64,000 nucleotides of DNA from Tetracentron sinense (lineage: Eukaryota > Streptophyta > Magnoliopsida > Trochodendrales > Trochodendraceae), in the NCBI GenBank assembly GCA_015143295.1, contig CM026551.1, forward strand, positions 50,394,034 to 50,458,033, in the 5' to 3' direction. Shown in pieces: positions 1-9,360 of the stretch. The notes below the pieces were generated by a model. That model was not told where the DNA came from and searched no databases. It saw only the letters and a program-made list of their open reading frames with translations. Made by a program: the position numbers and the translations under genes. Position 1 is the stretch's first letter. Each line of letters starts with the position of its first letter.

Positions 1-161
1 GGACCCATGAGATGAAGGTTGTTCCGTCCTCGTACTACCAAGTGTTGAAGTATCCAACGCAAGACGGGCCTCAGGAGATCAGAGGTGATCAGTTGGCATC
101 GCAGAAGTGCGATTTTCCTACTTCCGTTGTGCCTTCGTAGCAGTTACAGGTCGCTCCCGTT

Positions 162-3100
162 GTGGAAGAGAGCTCGGAGACATCTTTGTGCAGACCTTCC
201 GTTGAGCCCACGAAAGTTGTCAATTTGGGAACGGAAGAAGAGCCAAAGGTGTTGCAGGTCGGGACGAGCTTGACAGCGGAGGAGGAGCTCGAGTTGCTGA
301 GCTTCCTTGGGCAGAATCTTGATGTATTTGCATGGTCTCACAAAGACATGACTGGCATCGATCCGAGTGTTATCTGCCATCACCTCAATGCTGATCCTGT
401 CATCCCTCCAGTGAAGCAGAAACCTCGGAGGCTTGCTCCAACTTATCATGATGCAGTGAATAAGGAGATCGACAAGCTGATCCAGTTCGGGTTCATTCAG
501 GAGGTGCAGTACCTTGACTGGATAGCCAATGTTGTGGCTGTGCCTAAGAAGAACGGGAAGGTGAGAGTCTGTATTGACTTCACCGGTGTCAATAAGGCTT
601 GCCCCAAGGACTTTTTTCCCATGCCAAGGATAGACAGGCTCATCAACGCCACTGCTGGCCACGAGATGTTATCCTTCATGGATGGTTATTTGGGCTATAA
701 CCAGATCCTCCTGGTGGAAGCAGATCGAGAGAAGACCACCTTCATAACAGAGCGAGGCTTGTTCTGTTATCGGGTGATGCCTTTTGGCTTGAAGAATGCA
801 GGTGCCACCTACCAACGTCTGATGAATCTTATGTTCGGGTCACTCCTTGGCAAGACGGTTGAAGTGTACATCGACGATATCGTTGTGAAGAGTCGAGTAC
901 GAGGTACTCTGGTGGCAGACCTTGCTGAATCTTTCTCTGTGCTACGATCTTTCAATCTGAAGATCAACCCAGAGAAGTGCACCTTCGGAGTTACCTCAGG
1001 GAAATTTTTGGGTTATCTTGTGAGTCAGCGGAGGATTGAGGCTAATCCAGCTCAAATCCGTGCTTTGCTGGACATGCCAGAGCCTAAGTCGAAGAAGGAG
1101 ATCCAGAAGCTGACAAGCCGGATTGCTGCGCTCAACCGGTTTATCTCCAAGTCATCCGATCGTTGCAAACCTCTATTCGAGCTGTTGAGGAAGGACTCCA
1201 TTTTTGCATGGACTCCGGAGTGTTCCCGAGCTTTCCTTGCCTTGAAGGAGTATTTAGGCTCAGCTCCTATCCTTTCGGTGCCAGAGCCAGGTGAAATCTT
1301 ATATCTCTATTTGTCTGTTTCAAAGCAAGCCCTTGGATCCGTCCTGGTGAGGAGCTGTGATGGCGTGGAGAAGCCTGTCTATTTCATCAACAAAACCTTT
1401 CTCAAGGCAGAGTGCAATTATAGCAAGCTCGAGAAGGTGTGTCTGGCGCTTGTCTTTTCTGCAGAGAAGCTTCGTCCGTACTTTCATGCTCATTCTATCG
1501 TTGTCATCACAACGTATCCTTTGAAAGTCGTGCTGGGACGACCCGAGCTGGCGGGGAGGATGTCAAAGTGGGCAGTAGCTCTGAGTGAGTTCGATATCCA
1601 GTACCGGGCCAGGAGTTCAGAGAAGGGGCAAGCGATGGCGGGTTTTCTTTCTGATTTCCATGTGGAGGAGGAGGCAGAGGACATGGTTGTTGATCTTCGG
1701 GAGCTCCCAATTGAAGTCGACAACGGAGATGCCGTTGTGGAGGGGGCCAAGTCGTCAGAGTGGAGCGGTTGGCTGTTATACGTGGACGGATCTTCCAATT
1801 TCAGTGGTTCAGGACTGGGCGTTGTGCTTATAAGTCCGGACAACATCAAAGTGCAGAAGATGTCGCGTCTTGGGTTCACTGCCTCCAACAACGAAGCTGA
1901 GTACGAAGCCTTACTCCTTGGATTGGAGAGTGCACGAGAGCTGCAGATCTCCACGTTGAGAGTGTTTTGTGATTCACAGCTCGTGGTGAATCAGGTGAAT
2001 GGTGTTTATGATTGCAAGGACGACCGGATGAAGCAGTATGCTACTCTCGTTTGTTCGTTGTGTGAAACATTCACCGTTGTGGAGATTAGGCACACCCGAA
2101 GAGATGACAACAGGCATGCTGACGCTCTGGCGTATCTAGCTTCCATGGTGCAGGCTGACGAGCCTAAGGCTATTCTGATGGTGTTCCAAGAGTATCCTTC
2201 AATAACTCTTCAGGCCCAGCGAGAAGTGTTCTTTGTCAATCCAGTCCCGAGCTGGATGACAGGGTTGGTGACTTATCTAAAGGACGGAGTTCTTCCTATC
2301 AGTGTGAAGGAGTCGAGGCGCATTCAGTCCAAGGCATCTCGTTATACCTTGGTGCAAGGAGAGTTGTTCAGGAAATCTTTTGGTGGGCCTTTGCTGAAGT
2401 ATGTTCATCCTGAAGAAGTGGAGAGAATACTTGCTGAGCTGCACGAAGGTATATGTGGCATTCACTCAGGCGGGAGAACCATTGCCCATCGAGCTCTGGG
2501 GCAAGGTTACTTCTGGCCTTACATGCAGGCTGATGCCCAGAAGTATGTGAAGAGGTGTAGCCAGTGCCAGCGGTTTGCTCGTTTGATTCATGCTCCAGCT
2601 CAAGAGCTCAGCACTGTATCACAGCCTTGGCCATTTGCGCGGTGGGGACTTGATATTGTAGGACCTTTCCCTAGGGCTCCAGGGAATCTGATCTTCCTTC
2701 TAGTGGCAACTGACTACTTCTCACGGTGGATTGAAGCTGTTCCCCTTGCACGTATCAGAGAACAAGAGGTGAAGAAGTTCTTGTGGGAGCATATCATCTG
2801 CAGATTTGGCATACCGCAGTCTATCATTACTGACAACGGGAAGCAGTTCTCAGGACGTCTGATTGCCGACTTTTGTAGCGAGCTGAAGATCAAGCATGTC
2901 TTCTCTTCCCCATATTATCCCCAGGGAAATGGATTGGCCGAGGCAGCCAACAAGAATATTCTCAATGCCTTGAAGAGAAGACTGGAAGATTCGAAGGGGA
3001 AGTGGACCATCGAGCTGCACAACGTTTTGTGGGGGTACAGAACGACTCCAAGGAGCCCTACCAATGAAACTCCTTTCTCTCTAACGTATGGCATGGAGGC

Positions 3101-3503
3101 TGTCATTCCTACAGAGATCAGTTTGCCTACAGTGCGTTCTTGGCACAACAAGAAGAAGGATGGAGAGAAAGATCAGAACACAGAGCTCATGGCTATCCAT
3201 CTTGATCTGCTAGAAGAGAAGCGAGAAGATGCCAGCATTCAGATGAGGAGGTATCAGCAGCGATTGAGGAAAGCCTACAACAAGAAAGTACAGCGGAGAG
3301 TGCTGCAGGTCGGTGATCTCGTCCTCCGAAGAGTGTTCCAGAACACAAGAGAGCTTAACAGTGGCAAGTTGGGACCAAACTGGGAAGGGCCTTATATCGT
3401 AGAACGATTGGGAAGTCCTGGAGTCTGCTACTTGAAAGACTTGCAAGGTAACCTCATCTCGAAATCTTGGAACGTCATGAATCTGAGGCAATTCTTTCAA
3501 TAG
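162..3503 (+). CDS. pol: Tat-lineage pol polyprotein: RT, RNase H, second RNase H, integrase
   Basis: A 1113-residue open frame. The reverse transcriptase spans roughly residues 80-300 with MPFGL (about 205) and the YIDD catalytic box (about 236). A degenerate native RNase H lies near 380-480. A second, archaeal-type RNase H starts at YVDGSS (about 539) and runs to the DNRHADALA region. The integrase has an H-H-C-C zinc finger (about 767-803), then D-D-E with DNGKQF at about 890 and a glutamate about 36 residues later, and a GPY/F-like tail (WEGPYIV). The duplicated RNase H is diagnostic for the Tat lineage. The reading continues upstream toward protease, so 162 is the first visible ATG of this frame rather than the true polyprotein start. 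It copies element RNA to DNA and integrates it. This is a fossil or recently active element, not a host gene. Confidence 0.92.
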   Translation: MEESSETSLCRPSVEPTKVVNLGTEEEPKVLQVGTSLTAEEELELLSFLGQNLDVFAWSHKDMTGIDPSVICHHLNADPVIPPVKQKPRRLAPTYHDAVNKEIDKLIQFGFIQEVQYLDWIANVVAVPKKNGKVRVCIDFTGVNKACPKDFFPMPRIDRLINATAGHEMLSFMDGYLGYNQILLVEADREKTTFITERGLFCYRVMPFGLKNAGATYQRLMNLMFGSLLGKTVEVYIDDIVVKSRVRGTLVADLAESFSVLRSFNLKINPEKCTFGVTSGKFLGYLVSQRRIEANPAQIRALLDMPEPKSKKEIQKLTSRIAALNRFISKSSDRCKPLFELLRKDSIFAWTPECSRAFLALKEYLGSAPILSVPEPGEILYLYLSVSKQALGSVLVRSCDGVEKPVYFINKTFLKAECNYSKLEKVCLALVFSAEKLRPYFHAHSIVVITTYPLKVVLGRPELAGRMSKWAVALSEFDIQYRARSSEKGQAMAGFLSDFHVEEEAEDMVVDLRELPIEVDNGDAVVEGAKSSEWSGWLLYVDGSSNFSGSGLGVVLISPDNIKVQKMSRLGFTASNNEAEYEALLLGLESARELQISTLRVFCDSQLVVNQVNGVYDCKDDRMKQYATLVCSLCETFTVVEIRHTRRDDNRHADALAYLASMVQADEPKAILMVFQEYPSITLQAQREVFFVNPVPSWMTGLVTYLKDGVLPISVKESRRIQSKASRYTLVQGELFRKSFGGPLLKYVHPEEVERILAELHEGICGIHSGGRTIAHRALGQGYFWPYMQADAQKYVKRCSQCQRFARLIHAPAQELSTVSQPWPFARWGLDIVGPFPRAPGNLIFLLVATDYFSRWIEAVPLARIREQEVKKFLWEHIICRFGIPQSIITDNGKQFSGRLIADFCSELKIKHVFSSPYYPQGNGLAEAANKNILNALKRRLEDSKGKWTIELHNVLWGYRTTPRSPTNETPFSLTYGMEAVIPTEISLPTVRSWHNKKKDGEKDQNTELMAIHLDLLEEKREDASIQMRRYQQRLRKAYNKKVQRRVLQVGDLVLRRVFQNTRELNSGKLGPNWEGPYIVERLGSPGVCYLKDLQGNLISKSWNVMNLRQFFQ

Positions 3504-3879
3504 AATCTGTGATATGCTATTTACATGCATCGTTGTGCTTACAAGTTTTTAGTGATTTTACATAATCATAGTGTTCATATTCCAACATGTGATTTGCATT
3601 ATTATGTGCCTGCTCGTTGTCTACACTATTCTCTGTCTGGTTCATCAGTGTAATATTGTGAATGTTTTGCAAGTAATTCAAATAAAGTTTTGACTGAACA
3701 ACGTACTCATAACGAACATGAGTGGCTTATGTAAGGATGTCATCTGAGCAAATCTAGTGGCTTATCCTAATGACATCCTCTGAGCAAGTGCTTCGGAACT
3801 GAGTTACATTGCGTTCGTCCTATGAATTTTATTTGTCAGATTGCATTCACAGTGAACTACGCGAATGATGTATCTGGAT

Positions 3880-4180
3880 CAGTGCTTGCTCGTAGTGCTT
3901 GTTCATAAGCGATTGATCGTAGTGCTTTGCTCGTAGTGTTTGCTCGTGGTGCTTGCTCGGAGTGTTAGCTCGTGGTGCTTTGTTCGTAGTGCTTTGATCG
4001 TAGTGCTTTGCTCATAGCGAACGCTCGTAGTGCTTTGCTCGTAGTGTTAGCTCATAGTGCTTTGATCGTAGTGCTTTGATCGTAGTGCTCTATTCGTAGT
4101 GCTCTACTTGTAGTGCTTGTTCGTTGTGCTTTGATCATAGCGCTCTACTCAAAGTGTTCTGCTCGTAGTGTTTTGATCAA
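3880..4180 (+). repeat. 16-bp minisatellite in the retrotransposon 3' UTR
   Basis: About 18-19 imperfect head-to-tail copies of a 15-16 bp unit close to TGCTCGTAGTGCTTTG, with variants such as GATCGTAGTGCTTTG. It lies between pol and the antisense ORF. Tat elements are known for hypervariable tandem repeats in exactly this 3' region, some of which seeded genomic satellites. No coding signal is seen in it. Confidence 0.9.
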
Positions 4181-4514
4181 AATAGTTTATTTAGTGTGCA
4201 ACAGTTATAATTTTCACGAATATTCAAACATTCACATAGCGAAGTACCGCATTAACATCGATACAGTGGACTGTGAAAAATCATTCAACTACTCATGTTG
4301 TGTTTTTTCTTATTCTGTGTGCATGCGTTGTACTATGCTACGAGGTGAAAAGAAGTGCAAATATAAGAAAGAGGAGCGATCTATTCATATCAAAGGCCCA
4401 TTTCTGGGCAAGCACAGTGATAAACTCCCATAAGAAGGAAAAAGAAGAATTTACATCGTCAAAAAAGAGAAGCAGAAACATAAAAGAGGAGCAAGGGATC
4501 AGAGGAGCAGCAGA

Positions 4515-5219
4515 TCAGACGAGCTCAAGGTCAGCATTTGTCGTTGTTGCAGCAGGGGCAGAAGTAGAGGCTTCAGCAGTTGGGGCTTCCACCGGAGTAA
4601 CTTCATCGGCAGCAGCAGGGAGTTCTGGAGCAGCTGGCTCGGAGGATGGCTCGGCAGGGAGGGGTGCAGGACCTTCAAGAAAGTGAGGTTGCTCGACGCC
4701 TTGCACCTCGGGCTCGTTGTCAAGCTCGATCAGTTCTTTGCTCTGAAGCTCGGAGAACGTGGTGGCGTCCTCTTCATTGTCTTCTTTCAGGCAGCCTTGT
4801 TGGCGGAGCGAGTCAAGAACCTCTTTCTCGGTCTCAGCACGATCTTCATCCAAGAGCGTGTCCAGCTGAGACTGATAGTGCTGTTGCAGTCTCAGGGTCA
4901 CGGACCTCTCGGTGTCCTCTTGAGCTTTCTTGGCCTCCTCGAGCTCCTCCGCCAGTGCTGTCCTGGCTGCCTCAGTCTCCTCCAGCTGTCTGCCCAAGAC
5001 TTGGGAGACATGCTCCAGTTCGCTGATGCGTACAACAACGTTCTCTACCTCCTGCTTGGCCTTCTTTTCGGCCTCCTTTGCTGATCGTGCCTCAGCCTCA
5101 GCCTTTTTCCGTACCTTGGTGGCAATGTTTAGCCTTACCTCAGCACGAACAGTGTCAGCCTTGGCTTGAGACAGATCAAAGTCTGCCTTGAGTCTCTCTT
5201 CAGCGAGAGTCTGCTCCAA
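4515..5219 (-). CDS. Antisense ORF of the Tat element, coiled-coil C-terminal block
   Basis: The block begins around MEQTLAEERLKADFDLSQ. About 130 residues follow that are almost entirely Ala/Glu/Lys/Arg/Leu heptad-like sequence, a strong coiled-coil candidate. Then comes an acidic Pro/Ala-rich tail (PAPLPAEPSSEPAAPE) ending at 4515. It is on the opposite strand to pol and downstream of it. The coiled coil suggests self-association or partner binding, but no function is established. Confidence 0.6.
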   Translation of the reverse strand: MEQTLAEERLKADFDLSQAKADTVRAEVRLNIATKVRKKAEAEARSAKEAEKKAKQEVENVVVRISELEHVSQVLGRQLEETEAARTALAEELEEAKKAQEDTERSVTLRLQQHYQSQLDTLLDEDRAETEKEVLDSLRQQGCLKEDNEEDATTFSELQSKELIELDNEPEVQGVEQPHFLEGPAPLPAEPSSEPAAPELPAAADEVTPVEAPTAEASTSAPAATTTNADLELV

Positions 5220-5400
5220 CGTCTCCGTCCTATCTCTCCAGTAGTTAATCCCGTCTCACAGTTGAGTATACCTATTTTGGCTGCGATCACAGAGCTCTTG
5301 CACGAGCGCGTTCATCTGCAAGGAAGTGTCTGGGCGTTAGCACAACGAGAAGTAATATTTCAAGCAGTTGAGTAAGAAGATGAGGGAGGGAGAAGCTTAC

Positions 5401-6248
5401 TGTCGCCATCGACTGGCAGGCGGCGTAGGACAGGTCGGACAGGTGGAGTTCGCCGACCTCAACGATGTCCTGGGGCAACCTCATCGCGTAAGTTAGAGCT
5501 CGGGCGGCCTTCTTCGAGCCCTTCACCGATTCGTTCACGGTCGGTACCCCGAACCGAGAAAAGTCGGGTGACCAGTCCTGAATGAAGGACGGCAGCATAC
5601 GAGCTGGGAGACTCGTTGTGCCAGCTTCCGTTGCAGCCAAGGCAACGACAGCGGAGCTCGTGCTGGCTGGGGTAGTGGCAGCTCGAGAGGGGCCAGGCGC
5701 CGAGTTGGCCTCGGGCACTGCCGTTGTCACCTCTGCTCCTGGACTTGTTGGAGGAACGGCAGAGGTGGAGGGGGGAGCAACGATGGCTGCGTTCTCTTTC
5801 TCGAGGTGCTTGTCCGCCTTTGCTTTCTTTCTGGCCTCGTACTCGGCCTGGGTGGGCATCTTTCTCTTCGGGTCAGCAGTCGCTGTACCCTTGGAAGAGT
5901 GGCTCCTCTTCTTCTTCGGCGGTGGTGGCGGCTGAACCGCAGGGCGAGCAGACCTCGGCTTCCTGCTTAGTGGAGGTGGATTTGTGTCAGTCATACCTTC
6001 TTCTTCTTCTTCTTCTTCGGCTAGATTAAGAGCTGGTGAAGGTGCGGAAGTGGAGGCGCCTTGTTGCTGTCGCTGTTGCTGTTGTTGTGGTTGTTGTTGA
6101 GTAGTTGCTGGAGTGCTGGAGGAGACCCGCGTGTCAGGCTCGAGTGGTTTCCACCTGATGTATTCCCCACCTCGAGCACTGCAGATACCGGTAAGGAGGC
6201 CTTCTTCTTCTGGGGCCAACTTCTTGTACGGGAACTTCTTTGCGTCAA
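5401..6248 (-). CDS. Antisense ORF of the Tat element, middle block
   Basis: A minus-strand open block starting near DAKKFPYKKLAPEEE and running into a low-complexity segment: a Gln run encoded by CAA/CAG, an acidic EEEEEE run, PPPPPKKKR and a Lys-rich stretch resembling a nuclear localisation signal. It then ends in an ordered region (SWSPDFSRFG-like, then DIVEVGELHLSDLSYAACQSMA). Its edges have GT...AG-like junctions (AG just above 6248; GTAAGC at 5395-5400 read on minus), consistent with the splicing known for this class of antisense ORF. Function unknown. Confidence 0.62.
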
Positions 6249-6449
6249 CTGCACACAGGAAAACAAAATGAGTACAACGAGAGTTAGCAGGACGAGAGCA
6301 TACAACGTACAACGAGAACAGAGTCAGGACAATGGTGCACAACGGACAACGGATGACTATAGTGGTATACCTGCTTCCGCTCGGAAGACGTTGGGGACCG
6401 TGGAATTCTCTGCCTTCCAGCCGCCAGAGACAACGAAAGGAGTGGCTTT

Positions 6450-6992
6450 CTACTTTCTTTCTCTATCAAGAATGCCTGAGACGAGCTCTGGATATCGGGG
6501 TTTCTTGTTCCACGAATAATAGGAGTACAAACCATCGTCATTGCCTCGGCATCTGACGGCATGGCAGAAGTGGAATAGGTGCCTAGCCTCTATTGGGTAT
6601 CCGTCCTTGATGAATTTGATCATCATGGACATGTATTTGTAGAAGCCCGGGTGCATTTTTCCCGGTGCGAGTTGCAGGGTGGACAGAACTTCATCCAAGA
6701 CAGGATGGAGGGGGAAGCAGAGGCCAGCCTCAAGCTGGGAGAGATAGACAATGGTACAGGCAGAGCGCCTATCTATGATAGCATCATCTCGCTTGAAGTG
6801 GAGATTGACGTTGGAAGGGAAGTCGAAACGTTCCCTGTAACGGTTCAGATGTGCCAACTGGTGCTGGCGCAGAGCTGAGGATTTTTCAATGTAGGCACCA
6901 TGAGGTGCGCTACCTGTGCAACTAGCCTCATCATCGGTAGGGCCTCTAACTTCCTCTAACCTAGCGGGTTCTACGGGAACGATGGCAGCCAT
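6450..6992 (-). CDS. Antisense ORF of the Tat element, N-terminal block
   Basis: Opens with an ATG in good context (ATCACCATGG) at 6992, beginning MAAIVPVEPARLEEV. It contains a conserved-looking core (FPSNVNLHFKRDD, then SQLEAGLCFPLHP, a helix-rich stretch, and KDGYPIEARHLF). Plant Tat elements often carry such an antisense ORF between pol and the 3' LTR. Its protein resembles the Pfam 'putative gypsy type transposon' family, and its role is unknown. The reading frame extends further upstream, but MAAIV is the natural start because of its context and because the preceding residues are low-quality. Identification rests on position and remembered family features, so the family name is tentative. 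Confidence 0.7.
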   Translation of the reverse strand: MAAIVPVEPARLEEVRGPTDDEASCTGSAPHGAYIEKSSALRQHQLAHLNRYRERFDFPSNVNLHFKRDDAIIDRRSACTIVYLSQLEAGLCFPLHPVLDEVLSTLQLAPGKMHPGFYKYMSMMIKFIKDGYPIEARHLFHFCHAVRCRGNDDGLYSYYSWNKKPRYPELVSGILDRERK

Positions 6993-7607
6993 GGTGATTG
7001 GAAGAAACAGTGAAGAGGGACAAGAGTAGTGAACAGAGCAATGGAGTGTGCACAGAGCAGAGTCACCCCAAGAACCAGAGAAGAGAGAAAGGGAGAAACA
7101 GTAAGAAATAACAAGAGAAAGGGTGAAGAGCATACCGAACCGAAGACAACTCAGAGAGATTGTTGAGAGCTTGAGGAATATGAACTTTCGGTTGAGAAGA
7201 GAATTCGGCAGAGTAACAGTGCTTGAAGAAACAGGGTGAAAGAGAAGGAGGATTCGATGAGATTTTATAAGCATCTCAGGTTTGTGAAAGTACACCACTG
7301 CCCTTCATCTGAGCCGTACACCTGTATCAGCGGAAATGAGAGCAGTGGCAAGATCGTCTTTTCACCAAAAGAGAGTAACCGTCAGAGTTATTAAAGCGTT
7401 TGAAATTCAAATCGGCGATGATGACAGCCTGTCCGCATTAAATAGACGTGACGGTTCGCACGCGTAACCAGCTGGCGTGAACGGTCGACCTTCTCAGCGA
7501 GCGTTTAAAGCACGCAACGTTCCGTCTTCCGGAGCAGTGCCAGGTATGATCTTTTTGTCCGTTTATGACGCTTCGAACTACGTTCCAAGCATCATAAAGG
7601 GGCAAAT

Positions 7608-8503
7608 TGTAACGGATAAAATTCGTAAAATCAACTCAGCGTTGGAGGACGAGCTCGTTTTTGTCGTTTTGTTCACGAAAGTGACACGTGGACACGAGTT
7701 GGGGTCACGTGCTTAAAATGTAGGGGTCACACGTTGTCTGATGCACAACGATCCCGTTGTGCGCATTACGACGTCTTTGTTCTCTTGCAAAATAACGTTT
7801 CCGTTGTGGCTTTGACAACGTGCTCGTTGTCTAAAGCACAACGTGAACGTTGTGCTCTTGACAACGTCGTTGTCGTTACGCGAACAACGAGTCCATTGTC
7901 TCACTGACAACGATGTCGTGCTGTATTTCAAGGCATCTACGCCGTAACCGAGCTTGAGTCAACAACGAGACCGACTCGTAGGAGGAAGTGATCAGGAGGC
8001 GATCCATAATTCCGACAGGCGTACCGAACGCGCCGTTTCGTGCCGAAAGCACTGTCTTGGCATTTAATGCTGGTCACTTCTGCGTACCGTCCGATCCCGT
8101 CCGATTGGACTTATAGGAGGCTCTCACGTGTAATGCAACCGGTGGCAGATATGTCTAAGATATTTGGCAATGAGTGCAAAGACACGTGGTATGGACACCT
8201 ATGGCTATCCATGGTCATCGATGGCCATACCAACCTTGCCCTATAAAAACCCCGTGATTTTTAGTGCACAGGACACTTGTTCATTAACCCAGACCCGAGA
8301 ATACGTGTTCAGTGCTTCCAGTGCCTTGCGTATTTTTCAGTGACTGTTCTTGCGTTTACTGTTCATCATCTTCTACACTTACTGACTTTACCATCGGAGT
8401 ACAGGTCAGGGTGCCACACCCTCCGCTCCAACCTTCTACCAGTAAACCAGAGTGTGGGAGGAGCTGCTGCTGACGCGTGTCCTTCCGGTTATTTTTCCCC
8501 TCA
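7608..8503 (+). repeat. 3' LTR of the Tat-lineage element
   Basis: A purine tract (AAAGGGGCAAAT) directly precedes TGTAACGG at 7608, as expected for plus-strand priming next to a 3' LTR. The sequence ends in ...CCCCTCACA at about 8503. It contains a TATA box (8241-8249) and is about 0.9 kb long. The 5' mate is outside the window, so both ends are inferred from TG...CA form and the purine tract. An alternative start at 7719 (TGTAGGGG) is less likely. Confidence 0.7.
8241..8249 (+). promoter_or_regulatory. TATA box in the 3' LTR
   Basis: CTATAAAAA sits about 260 bp before the LTR end, followed about 25-30 bp later by a plausible start-site region (TTTTAGTGCACAGG). This is the expected U3/R arrangement of a plant Gypsy LTR. 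Confidence 0.6.
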
Positions 8504-8820
8504 CAATTGCGTTTGAATGTCTTCGAATGTTAAGAAGGTGGACCTCATAATTTCCACCATAGTTGCCACATTTGGCCAAGAGAGATTAAAATTATCAAAG
8601 AGAGAGTGAGAAAGAGAAGCAAACATCTTAAAAAATTATGTCTTGGAGGAAAGTGGAAGAAATGCAAAGTGCGTGGGAGTTGCAAGTTGTGGGGTTAGAT
8701 TGTGTAAAATAAATTGAGGTCCTAATTTTGAGTAGCGGTCATGGGATATATCATAATAAATGGTTACAACTCTTTCAAAGGGATTAAAAATTGCAAACCA
8801 AATAAAAAAGGGAAATGATT
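8504..8820. other. No gene seen between the Tat LTR and the TIR element
   Basis: AT-rich unique-looking sequence with only short spurious frames. Bases 8504-8508 (ATTGC) would be the right-hand TSD of the Tat element if its LTR ends at 8503, but the left-hand copy is not in the window. Confidence 0.5.
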
Positions 8821-8967
8821 TTGAGACCGCATAAGGGCTGAGACCACCAAGACCATGCATGGATGCAGGGGATTTTAGATAGGGCTTACCATGTGAACGT
8901 GGGCCCACCTGAAATGTCGTGCATCTATGCACAGTCTCGGTGGTCTCAGCCCTTTTGTGGTCTCAGT
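8821..8967. mobile_element. Short terminal-inverted-repeat element (MITE-like)
   Basis: About 147 bp whose two ends are inverted copies of each other over about 48 bp. The left arm has GAGACCGCATAAGGGCTGAG and continues GACCACCAAGACC...ATGCATGGATGCA. The right arm read on minus has GAGACCACAAAAGGGCTGAG, then GACCACCGAGACT...TGCATAGATGCA. The interior is only about 40 bp, so it folds into a near-complete hairpin. No coding capacity. I could not settle the TSD, so the superfamily is open. Confidence 0.65.
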
Positions 8968-9045
8968 AGCAAAGTCCAATAAAAATAACAAAGAATTCAT
9001 GTTATTGATTAAAAAAAATTATATGAAAAAATAACAACTACATGG

Positions 9046-9225
9046 TTCCTGGGCTTTTCTCCAAGTGAGAGGTCCTGAGTTCCATTTCTCACTCCCCCTT
9101 TGGGGCCAGCCCCGTACGGGTTTTACCCGGATTTACCTGGTGTGGCGGGTTGCGGGCTCACGTCACACCCTCAGGGATAGGTCCTAACCCAAAGGGTTGG
9201 GAACACCCCGAGTTCCAAAAAAAAA
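9046..9225 (+). mobile_element. SINE with poly(A) tail and 10-bp TSD
   Basis: The body is flanked by identical copies of AACTACATGG at 9036-9045 and 9226-9235, and it ends in an A run (about 9216-9225). The 5' portion contains a B-box-like GAGTTCCATTTC at about 9078, as in tRNA-derived SINEs. The rest is GC-rich with self-complementary stretches (CCCAAAGGGTTGGG). Length (about 180 bp), A tail and TSD are typical of plant SINEs copied by L1 machinery. The A box is poorly matched, so the tRNA origin is inferred. Confidence 0.72.
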
Positions 9226-9360
9226 AACTACATGGCTGGAGTACTTTGTGAGGGAGGTGATACATATTACATTTTAGGCGTGATGGGAGAATGATGTAAA
9301 GAACTAACCTGTAATGCATTGAATGAAGAGTGAAAAAACTACCGAGAGAGACGTGATAGA

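Larger units (their letters stand above)
1..8503 (+). mobile_element. Ty3/Gypsy LTR retrotransposon, Tat lineage (3' portion)
   Basis: The 5' end lies outside the window. Visible parts in order are: end of the gag-protease region (1-161), pol (to 3503), a 3' untranslated region with a minisatellite, an antisense ORF in three blocks (about 6992 down to 4515), a purine-rich tract (about 7596-7607) and a 3' LTR (7608-8503). Two RNase H domains, no chromodomain and an antisense ORF between pol and the 3' LTR are hallmarks of the plant Tat lineage (Retand/Ogre relatives). The visible pol is almost entirely open, with about one break, so the copy looks fairly young. Age cannot be measured because the 5' LTR is not in view. 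Confidence 0.9.

Noticed and set aside
144-662. Antisense frame opposite pol (172 codons)
   Set aside because: Lies wholly opposite the strongly supported pol frame and shows no independent motif; a codon-bias shadow.
3880-4180. CRISPR-like array
   Set aside because: Units are contiguous 15-16 bp minisatellite copies with no spacers, inside a plant retrotransposon.
7719-8503. Alternative 3' LTR start at TGTAGGGG (7719)
   Set aside because: The preceding sequence is not purine-rich, whereas 7608 is directly preceded by AAAGGGGCAAAT, the expected polypurine tract.
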